Shown: in pieces, positions 58,000 to 64,000 of the stretch | Layout: every line of letters starts with the position of its first letter | Position numbering within the stretch: the stretch's first letter is position 1 | Origin: Cellvibrio sp. 79 | Lineage (GTDB): Bacteria > Pseudomonadota > Gammaproteobacteria > Pseudomonadales > Cellvibrionaceae | Assembly: GCA_003056245.1 (NCBI GenBank) | Contig: MVDH01000001.1 | Coordinates: forward strand, 1,111,679 to 1,175,678 | Direction: 5' to 3' | Length of the DNA: 64,000 nt | Position numbers and translations under genes: made by a program | Notes under the pieces: generated by a model | Seen by the model: the letters and a program-made list of their open reading frames with translations, nothing else | The model's database searches: none | What the model was told of the DNA's origin: nothing

Positions 58000-58888
58000 T
58001 GAGATTATGGAGCAGCCCCAATTTCATTTCCCGGCTGTACCTGTCAAAGCACAGCTCACCACAACGCAATCGCATTAATGCACCTTCAGCAATGAAGCGT
58101 GCGCAATCCGGATTCATGGCGACCAGCGGACGAATAACTTCGCTATTCCATTCGCGCGAATGAAGTACATCAATCTTTGCATGCAAATCGAAATAACGGC
58201 GTGAATTCCTGGGAAAATCCAGGCGTTGCATCGCAAGTGATACTTGTGCAGCTCGCCACGGGGCTGTCAATTCAATGACTCCTAATGCGCCCAAAGAGTG
58301 ATAGGTGTAACGCCGTGACGTAGCTAATCCCAACATGGTATTGGCCAGCGCGAGCGATTCCCACACAGTGGATTCGATTGAGGGACGCAATCCTAATTCC
58401 TTAACCATCGACTCCAATAAAGGTCCATGCATGGCTTTATATTTGCCGCGTCCCATTTCGTCCCAATAATTGCGTGCGCATTCAAGCTTGGCCTGAGGTG
58501 GTAACTTCACTTGGGCATAGGCGACGAGATCTTCAAAACCTGCTTCGCCTGCAGCCTCTTGTGTAAGAAACCATTTCAATTGGTCAGCAGATGCGTGATT
58601 AGCGAGCCAATTGAATAATGGATGATATTGACCTGGTCCCCATTCAGATAAAGATTCAAACCAGATAATAAATTGGTCCGGGTCGTCGGGTGCATCACCG
58701 GCTAATGGTGCAACAGACGAACGCAGGCCTTCTAAAAATCTCCCTTCCTGTATACGCCTGTTAAGACTTTCCCTTTCGACCGCTTCCCAATTTTCCGAGG
58801 GAGTGCCAATTGCCGTACGCGATTTATTAAAACTGGCAAGTGCTGTGTGAAATTTTTGTGGTTCAATATCAACGCTGGACAGAAACAT
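57962..58888 (-). CDS. Heme-oxygenase-like diiron (iron-containing redox enzyme) protein
   Basis: A 308-residue helical protein of the heme-oxygenase-like diiron oxidase type. The conserved Glu/His ligands appear in QEAAGEAGFEDL, DEMGRGKYKAMHGPLL and HAKIDVLHSREW. AGGAGGAAT directly before the ATG at 58888 supports this start over an upstream one. It should catalyse oxidative chemistry, as relatives do in small natural-product pathways, and its overlap with the methyltransferase implies a two-step modification. The product is unknown. Confidence 0.82.
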   Translation of the reverse strand: MFLSSVDIEPQKFHTALASFNKSRTAIGTPSENWEAVERESLNRRIQEGRFLEGLRSSVAPLAGDAPDDPDQFIIWFESLSEWGPGQYHPLFNWLANHASADQLKWFLTQEAAGEAGFEDLVAYAQVKLPPQAKLECARNYWDEMGRGKYKAMHGPLLESMVKELGLRPSIESTVWESLALANTMLGLATSRRYTYHSLGALGVIELTAPWRAAQVSLAMQRLDFPRNSRRYFDLHAKIDVLHSREWNSEVIRPLVAMNPDCARFIAEGALMRLRCGELCFDRYSREMKLGLLHNLNGRAATNEALYA

Positions 58889-59377
58889 AATTCCTCCTAT
58901 TCCGCGATCATTCAATCAGAGGCGTCATAACCTCCCGATATTGACTTATTAATAAGTAGGTAGTGGTAATCTGAGCGCTGTGTTTAATGAAAGTTCACGT
59001 GTTAATCATGTTCTGTTATTTTTGTAGGGTTCGTTTCTGACTTTAAATATTATTCGGAGAGTACTAATTCATTAATTTGGAAAATTACTCTCTAGCTGAC
59101 GATTACAAGCGGCAACACTTTTGATGGAGGGCGCGGCGATATCCGGTAAAAAGCAGCGTCTCTTTTATTGGGGAAATAGTTGTACGAATAAAATGCCAAG
59201 AAGAAGTTAGCGGAAAAAAGTGTTTAATTAGGATGGTCGCATATTATCCCAATTCGACGCATACATTCGCACAGCATTAATAAAAAAATAACTGAAAAAC
59301 AACAAGCCTGCCGCAGGGTTTCCTTCAGCAGCAGGCTCGTCATTATTTCCCCAATGGGGTTATAAATACCAACCACA
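58889..59377. other. Intergenic stretch, no gene except the terminator
   Basis: I see no supported gene in these 489 bases. It holds a minus-strand terminator near 59295-59337 and AT-rich sequence upstream of the diiron gene. Confidence 0.5.
59295..59337 (-). terminator. Intrinsic terminator of the Thr/Asn-rich exported protein gene
   Basis: On the minus strand GCCTGCTGC and GCGGCAGGC form a stem that runs into TTGTTGTTTTT. Confidence 0.65.
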
Positions 59378-59722
59378 TTATTGGTTAGTTTGGCCACCGT
59401 TGTTGGTACCATTTGTGCCGCTCCGATCATTGTTATTTCCGTTGCCACCATCCGGCGTGTCCGTTCTATCTCTGTCGGGCAGTTGCGTGCCTTGGTTAGT
59501 GGTGCCCTGATTGGTTGTTCCCTGAGTGTTCCGACTACTAGTAGTGCCTTGCCCGGAGGAGTTGTTGCGCTGTGTTGCGCTATGTGTTGTTCGATCATGC
59601 TGACTGGCAGTCGAACTGTTGGTGGTACTTTGGCGATTGGTGCCGGTTGTTGTCGTGTTTGCGAGGGCAATTGATGAAATCATCAATGCCGAGGCTGCAA
59701 TTATCGATAATGTTGTTTTCAT
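59378..59722 (-). CDS. Exported low-complexity Thr/Asn/Gly/Gln-rich protein
   Basis: A 114-residue protein with a clear signal peptide (MKTTLSIIAASALMISSIALA, cleavage after ALA). The mature part is almost only Thr, Ser, Asn, Gly, Gln with few charged residues, with repeats NTQGTTNQGTTNQGTQ and GTNGTNNGG. The ATG at 59722 has GGAGATTCTT as ribosome site. It is probably disordered and extracytoplasmic. No family is recognised. It lies 36 bases after the KGG gene on the same strand. Confidence 0.7.
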   Translation of the reverse strand: MKTTLSIIAASALMISSIALANTTTTGTNRQSTTNSSTASQHDRTTHSATQRNNSSGQGTTSSRNTQGTTNQGTTNQGTQLPDRDRTDTPDGGNGNNNDRSGTNGTNNGGQTNQ

Positions 59723-59758
59723 AAGAATCTCCAATAAATTTTTTGCTAATTAATATGT

Positions 59759-59917
59759 TTATGATTTGCGGCCGCCACCGTGACTGTGCGCGCCACCTTT
59801 ACGACCAGCTTCTGCTGCCTTCTCTGGATTATCTTTAAAACTTCCATTATTTCCTTTGCCGGATCCTTTGGCGTTTTCACTTTTACTTTGAGATTTTTCA
59901 CGTTCAACTTTAGCCAT
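59759..59917 (-). CDS. KGG-repeat stress protein (con-10/YciG-like)
   Basis: A 52-residue protein ending FKDNPEKAAEAGRKGGAHSH and GGGRKS, the KGG motif of con-10/YciG/GsiB-type proteins linked to desiccation and general stress. The ATG at 59917 (MAKVEREKS) has GGAGA before it; upstream codons are dismissed. Its short, Lys/Gly-rich sequence is presumably disordered. Confidence 0.8.
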   Translation of the reverse strand: MAKVEREKSQSKSENAKGSGKGNNGSFKDNPEKAAEAGRKGGAHSHGGGRKS

Positions 59918-60085
59918 GATGTTTCTCCGAATAGTTAACAAATTAATGATAATGAACCAGACCAGTATTAATGATTGGTTTGGTTAGATAACGGTTGCAA
60001 TATGGAGGCCAATGTTAGCTTGAGAGGAGTTGCTGTGGTTTACAGGGGAATTTGCGCATTATGATTAAATTTTATTTTTTAAAAT

Positions 60086-60115
60086 TTGAATTTTTTACAC
60101 AAATTTTTTTATAAA
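60086..60115 (+). promoter_or_regulatory. Promoter-like boxes before the candidate small RNA
   Basis: TTGAAT (60086-60091) and TATAAA (60110-60115) are 18 bases apart. Confidence 0.4.
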
Positions 60116-60121
60116 TATTTT

Positions 60122-60281
60122 TATTTTAATTTGTCAGGCGACAACGTCGGCAATGTCCCGTATGTAATGTTGTCGCCTCTGGTTATTTACATCAATTTAT
60201 CGAAGGATCATTTTGTGGTTAGCAGTGATGCTGGTAGCACCTCAAGGCTTTGCCCGCCAACTACGTTGGCGGTTTTTTTTT
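60122..60281 (+). ncRNA. Candidate small RNA ending at an intrinsic terminator
   Basis: Between two minus-strand genes the plus strand carries AGGCGACAAC (60136-60145) pairing with GTTGTCGCCT (60169-60178), and at the end CCGCCAAC/GTTGGCGG with loop TAC followed by nine T (60254-60281). Read as an RNA, this is about 160 bases with a strong terminator and no plausible protein. No named family is recognised. Confidence 0.5.
60254..60281 (+). terminator. Intrinsic terminator of the candidate small RNA
   Basis: CCGCCAAC, loop TAC, GTTGGCGG, then a run of nine T. Confidence 0.9.
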
Positions 60282-60347
60282 GTCGTGTACGATGATGTTT
60301 TTTTTGGAAATGATTATTAAGGCGTATAACGCATTGGTTCGGTATGG

Positions 60348-62345
60348 TTAATTAACGTGTTGCAGCTCTGACAATTTTCGTTCCAAATCATCAAACGATA
60401 CGGGTTTGGTGAGATGATCGGTAAAGCCGGATGCTTTTGCTTTATTAATATCTTCCGCTTGGCCATATCCTGATACGGCGATAATAATTTGCCGAGCGTT
60501 ATCTGCGCGAATCGATTCGGCCACCTGGTATCCATCAATATCCGGAAGGCCGATATCGAGTAAAATTACATCGAATATTTGGTGCTTCAATAAATCGAGT
60601 GCATCAGTACCGCGATAAACCGTGGCGGTTTGGTGGCCTACGTATTGTAATAACATGGCTAAGGAATTCGCAGCATCGATATTGTCATCGACGATTAATA
60701 TTTTTAACGCAGGCAATATTTTTTTATCTGTTGTTTCGTTCGTCGATAACGTCAATTGTGCGAGCGGAAGCCTCACCGAAAAGGTTGAGCCCAATCCTAA
60801 TCCACTACTTGCTGCTGTTACTGATCCCCCATGCATGCCGATAATTGTTTTAACGATGGAAAGCCCAATACCCAGGCCTCCACGGCTGCGATCAATTGAA
60901 TGGTCAACTTGCACAAACAAATCAAACACTTTATCGAGCATGGCTGGTTCCATTCCAATCCCGTTATCCCGTATATCAACTACTGCCTCGTGATTTTCTC
61001 GCTTCAAAGTAATGTCAATCTTTCCACCTTCCTCGGTGTATTTCATTGCATTCACAATAATATTGATCAAGCTTTGCGATAACCGGGCGAAATCGCCATT
61101 CACAATCAGGTCTGGCTCTGTGCAATCATAAGTTATTAGTAATTTTTTCTCGGGAATAGTGTTGCCGGTGGATTCAATCGCAAATTTTATTGCCTGGTCA
61201 ATCACCACATTTTCCATCTGTAATTGCAGCAGTCCCTGCGAGATCCGCGATACCTCCAATAAATCGTCAATGAGCCGTGTAAGCTGTTTTAATTGGCGGC
61301 GTATAAGCTCACCCAGCGCATGAGTGGTAGATCCCGCTTCAGAAACATGCAAGAGCAATTCACTTGCATTGCGGATGGGCGCTAACGGGTTGCGCAATTC
61401 ATGCGCGAGCATTGCGAGGAATTCATCTTTGCGTCGGTCTTGTTCTTCCAATCGTTGTTCGGAAAGGATTCGTGCGGTTACATCGGAGCCGTTTACAAAA
61501 ATGCCGGTTATTTTTCCAGAGGAATCGCGAATCGGTTGGTAAACAAAATCCAGGTAGAGTGTTTTTTCTTCTTCATTATGATTGCGGAGTGATATGGGCA
61601 CAGCGGTTCCCGTGTAGGTTTGGCCGGTTTCATATACCTCATCCAACAAATCACCAAAGCCTTGCGCGTAAACTTCCGGCAGTGCGTCCTTTAATGTTTT
61701 ATTCAGCACATCCCTGTTTGAAACCAATTCCAGGTAGCGCGGATTCACATGTTCAAACACGTGTTCGGGGCCGGTGAGTGTACACATGAAAGAAGGCGAT
61801 TTTTTAAATAGATCGCGCCAGCGGGCTTCATCGTGTGCCTGCTTTTGTTGTAATTGGATGTATTCCGTCGTTTCAGTGACGATCACCAATACGCCGCCAA
61901 TTTCGTTCGGCGCTTCAGCATCGTAAATAGGATCGTAAGTGTAGGTCCAATAAACATCATCCAATCGGCCATTCCTGGTAATGGGCACCAGATGGTTCTC
62001 TTGCCACACACTTCCTTCACCTTGCATCACCTGTTCAATTTGCGGGCCAATCACCGGCCAGATTTCTTCCCAGCATTCTTCACCATATTGGCCCAATGCA
62101 TGAGGATGCCGTTCTGAACCAATGGATTGACGATAAGCATCGTTATAAAACTGAATTAAATCCGGACCCCACCAAATGAACATCGGGTGGGCAGAACTCA
62201 GCATCAGTCTGATCGTGGTTTTCAATGCTTGCGCCCACTCTACAGGGTTCCCGAGCGGCGAATTATCCCAATCATATTCCCTGATCAACTGCCCCATCTC
62301 TCCACCACCGGATAAGAATTTATGGGCATGCAATATTTCGTTCAT
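60348..62345 (-). CDS. Hybrid histidine kinase, PAS-PAS-HisKA-HATPase-REC
   Basis: A 665-residue soluble protein. PAS-like domains lie at about 30-160 (FIWWGPDLIQFYNDAYRQSI) and 175-295 (KKSPSFMCTLTG, FVYQPIRDSSGKITGIFVNG). HisKA has LAHELRNPLAPIRNASEL, HATPase has GGLGIGLSIVKTIIGMHGGS, and the C-terminal receiver has LKILIVDDNIDAANSLAMLL with Asp in DVILLDIGLPDIDGYQ. All key residues are intact. It is about as long as, and parallel to, the kinase at 40311, sharing AHELRNPLAPIRN. The signal is unknown. Confidence 0.93.
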   Translation of the reverse strand: MNEILHAHKFLSGGGEMGQLIREYDWDNSPLGNPVEWAQALKTTIRLMLSSAHPMFIWWGPDLIQFYNDAYRQSIGSERHPHALGQYGEECWEEIWPVIGPQIEQVMQGEGSVWQENHLVPITRNGRLDDVYWTYTYDPIYDAEAPNEIGGVLVIVTETTEYIQLQQKQAHDEARWRDLFKKSPSFMCTLTGPEHVFEHVNPRYLELVSNRDVLNKTLKDALPEVYAQGFGDLLDEVYETGQTYTGTAVPISLRNHNEEEKTLYLDFVYQPIRDSSGKITGIFVNGSDVTARILSEQRLEEQDRRKDEFLAMLAHELRNPLAPIRNASELLLHVSEAGSTTHALGELIRRQLKQLTRLIDDLLEVSRISQGLLQLQMENVVIDQAIKFAIESTGNTIPEKKLLITYDCTEPDLIVNGDFARLSQSLINIIVNAMKYTEEGGKIDITLKRENHEAVVDIRDNGIGMEPAMLDKVFDLFVQVDHSIDRSRGGLGIGLSIVKTIIGMHGGSVTAASSGLGLGSTFSVRLPLAQLTLSTNETTDKKILPALKILIVDDNIDAANSLAMLLQYVGHQTATVYRGTDALDLLKHQIFDVILLDIGLPDIDGYQVAESIRADNARQIIIAVSGYGQAEDINKAKASGFTDHLTKPVSFDDLERKLSELQHVN

Positions 62346-62477
62346 AATTTAGCCTTGTGGGGTGATGAAGCAATCGGGAAATGGAGATAAGTTTTTAGCA
62401 ACCAACGTGATTCGATGATCACACATTTATGTGAATCGGGATATGACACTCGCAAGGAAATAGAGATTTACAGAACA

Positions 62478-62503
62478 GGCGGCTCACAAAAGCCGCCTTT
62501 TTT
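62478..62503 (+). terminator. Terminator-like hairpin between the kinase and the small gene
   Basis: AGGCGGCT and AGCCGCCT pair around CACAA and are followed by T bases on the plus strand. Both neighbours are on the minus strand, so its use is unclear; it may be bidirectional. Confidence 0.5.
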
Positions 62504-62543
62504 AAAGCTTGGTTTTTTTTAAGCTGAACTTTAAGACTGAAGT

Positions 62544-62861
62544 TTAAAGCGAAAGCTGTTTCTTAAGATGCCCATCAATTCTATCAATCACTCGCGCAAC
62601 ACTATTAATTGCCCATTGCGGCAACTTCATGCGCTCATTAACTTCATACAGCAACATTTCCAATACCAGCGTCTGACAATACAGTTGGTGGACCGCATCT
62701 TCATCCGTTACTACGGGCACCGGCATGCGGAGTACAGTAATCGCTTCGCCCGTGGGCGAATGGATTTCAAGGCGGGACTTTTTATAAAACGCGTATTGGA
62801 ACTGATCGAGTTTAATAACGCAGGTTGTGGGGAACGGGGGAGGGGGAGTTGTATTATCCAT
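62544..62861 (-). CDS. Hypothetical protein behind a structured leader
   Basis: A 105-residue soluble protein beginning MDNTTPPPPFPTTCVIKLDQF. It has a Pro-rich start, a beta-rich middle (KSRLEIHSPTGEAITVLRMPVPVV) and a helical C-terminal half (VHQLYCQTLVLEMLLYEVNE). I do not recognise the family. Upstream is a GC-rich hairpin-filled leader, so it is probably regulated at RNA level. Confidence 0.55.
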   Translation of the reverse strand: MDNTTPPPPFPTTCVIKLDQFQYAFYKKSRLEIHSPTGEAITVLRMPVPVVTDEDAVHQLYCQTLVLEMLLYEVNERMKLPQWAINSVARVIDRIDGHLKKQLSL

Positions 62862-62889
62862 AATAAAAATCTCATGGTTTGAGTTTCAA

Positions 62890-63095
62890 AACCGCAACCA
62901 CGGGTGAGATTCGTGGGGGCGGACTGGACAGGGTTCTCACCGCCGGCCTCAAACCAACACCGGCCCACCCGAAGGTGGCCCCGCCCAGCCGCCATAACAA
63001 CAGGCACGGCTGCACGGGACACATACGCAAGCGTATGGCCAGTCTGAGATTTGGCGGGGGTGAGATTCCCGGCTACGGGATTTACCGTAGCGCGG
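62890..63095 (-). ncRNA. GC-rich multi-hairpin leader region
   Basis: Stems include GGTGAGA (62903-62909) with TCTCACC (62935-62941), GCCGG (62942-62946) with CCGGC (62960-62964), GGCCCACC with GGTGGCC and a CGAA loop (62962-62980), CATACGC-AA-GCGTATG (63022-63037), and CTACGG-GATTTA-CCGTAG (63073-63090). GGTGAGATTC occurs twice (62903, 63059). Such density of stems, in a GC-rich block amid AT-rich DNA, suggests a structured RNA or mobile-element-associated leader. The strand is assumed to be that of the gene downstream. Confidence 0.55.
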
Positions 63096-63520
63096 GCAGG
63101 TTAGTGGATGAGGATAGGGCTGTCAACGCAAGCGCGGTAATGGGTTGTAATTTGTACTGGCGCTGAATGTTGCTATGGTCTTTAATTAGTTTTCTTCGCT
63201 GGGCATAGCTGAGTTTATAAACTGCAATGGATTTAAGGTCTGAAAGGTGCCCAAAGCGGAAGTTGGTGCATTAATCAGTCGTTGGGCAGAAATTTAGCTT
63301 GATAGAATCCGGAAAAAGGGAATTTAAGTTTGAAGTATTTCGCCTTTCGACTCGATAATAGAATTTGATAGTGCAAATGAATGGCAGTAGTGGTGCTCGA
63401 TTAAAAGGCTTGCTACTCAATAAACTTTTAAACCTTAGACGGAAAATTTCTAGTTTGAAATGCGGAAATTTCATCCAATTACATTGTTAGTTTTATCTCA
63501 GGGTTTGGTGCAATCCGATA
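63096..63520. other. AT-rich intergenic stretch, no gene
   Basis: I see no supported gene or RNA in these 425 bases. The change from the GC-rich block before 63095 to AT-rich sequence is sharp. Confidence 0.5.
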
Positions 63521-64000
63521 ATGAATATATATGATTTAAGTAGTTTAAAACTATTGTCCGATGAACCTGATTCTGATGACGATTTACAATTGTGGTATCA
63601 ACAAACAGACGTTTGTGGTTTTTTGTCTTCTGATGAAAGTGATGAGTATGTACTTCTATATGCCTCATTACCTCACGTCTTTCTCCATGCAATATTTTTA
63701 CCTGGTTCTCATGCACAACAAGATAATTTCGAAAACTTGATACACTGGAGTGGCAACCCGTTTTCGTCTTGGAGCGTTTCATGTTCTTCAGAAGATGTGA
63801 CTATAGAAAACCCTTTATCTAGTTTCGGAGACAAATCTTTAACTCATGGTGAGCAGATCATCTTTGCGCGTTCATTTGACGGTGTAAATGGCAGCGAAAC
63901 TTACTACGAGATAAATCAAAAAATAGCTCACTCTTTAGGTATTCATTATGTCGCAGAACGAAAGTCTTGGTGTAAGTTAGACTCTCACGGAGAAATTGAT
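63521..64000 (+). CDS. Hypothetical protein, open at the right edge (3' partial)
   Basis: An ATG at 63521 opens 160 codons with no stop before the window ends. The start MNIYDLSSLKLLSDEPDSDDDLQ is acidic; later blocks are HAIFLPGSHAQQDNF, IHWSGNPFSSWS, FARSFDGVNGSETYYEINQK and LGIHYVAERKSWCKLDSHGE. The HYVxER and CKLD pattern looks like a conserved family, but I cannot name it. Base use is AT-rich, unlike the core genes, and suggests recent arrival. Confidence 0.7.
   Translation, partial: MNIYDLSSLKLLSDEPDSDDDLQLWYQQTDVCGFLSSDESDEYVLLYASLPHVFLHAIFLPGSHAQQDNFENLIHWSGNPFSSWSVSCSSEDVTIENPLSSFGDKSLTHGEQIIFARSFDGVNGSETYYEINQKIAHSLGIHYVAERKSWCKLDSHGEID

Larger units (their letters stand above)
59918..60347. 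other. Intergenic stretch holding a candidate small RNA
   Basis: No protein gene is supported. The plus strand holds a promoter-like pair, a large inverted repeat and a terminator, described as a candidate small RNA at 60122-60281. Confidence 0.55.

Noticed and set aside
60086-60295. 69-codon plus-strand frame at the candidate small RNA
   Set aside because: It starts with TTG without a ribosome site, is made of AT-rich low-complexity codons, and runs through the terminator.
62711-63022. Minus-strand frame across the structured leader
   Set aside because: It overlaps the start of the small gene in another frame and the hairpins. It could be a conserved frame in some families, but I cannot support it here.

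Overview
The window looks like the chromosome of a free-living gammaproteobacterium close to Cellvibrio. I base this on the pgsA-tRNA(Cys)-tRNA(Leu) order after uvrY-uvrC, the exbB-exbD-lpxK-kdsB-murB cluster, a divergent xseA/guaB pair followed by guaA, and a serine-rich linker of the kind common in Cellvibrio-type exported proteins. The genus is an inference from layout, not from a database match.

Region 1 (1-7.3 kb) is a polymorphic-toxin locus. It holds the C-terminal part of an RHS protein with a HINT domain and a variable toxin tip, an ATGA-overlapping immunity candidate, two further orphan immunity-like genes (one TPR type), two decayed copies of RHS coding sequence, and a structured repeat of about 150 bp after two of the small genes. 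Region 2 (7.3-11.1 kb) is a small glycan cluster: a UDP-glucuronate decarboxylase-like enzyme and three glycosyltransferases.

Region 3 (11.3-31 kb) is conserved core chromosome. It contains an AEC transporter, an HD-GYP phosphodiesterase, a TPP-riboswitch-controlled thiO-thiS-thiG operon, xseA, guaB, guaA, an exported Ser-rich AstE/AspA-like metallohydrolase, exbB/exbD, lpxK, kdsB, a low-molecular-weight phosphatase, murB, uvrY(gacA)-uvrC-pgsA, tRNA-Cys and tRNA-Leu. A frameshifted integrase stub sits just behind tRNA-Leu, marking a former integration site.

Region 4 (31.5-42.3 kb, minus strand) is a signalling block: a REC-PAS-HK-REC hybrid kinase, a winged-helix-like protein, two small DUF5985-like membrane proteins, a 2294-residue soluble hybrid kinase with 13 near-identical 92-residue HAMP-type units, and a CheR-like protein whose SAM-binding motifs are eroded. 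Tight spacing and overlaps suggest the last five genes form one operon. This is the strongest candidate here for an undescribed system.

Region 5 (42.6-64 kb) is an accessory stress and repair region. It includes a full and a truncated alkB, an LLM flavin oxidoreductase with a relic of a paralogue, a DEDDh/GIY-YIG nuclease downstream of a perfect LexA-type box, exonuclease III, a BLUF photoreceptor abutting a glgX relic, a DUF892 protein, KGG/Gly-rich small proteins, a DAO-Rieske protein, an alcohol dehydrogenase, a DUF72 protein, a heme-oxygenase-like diiron protein overlapping a methyltransferase, another PAS hybrid kinase, a candidate small RNA, and a GC-rich structured leader before a small gene. 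The window ends inside an unrecognised gene that is open at the right edge.
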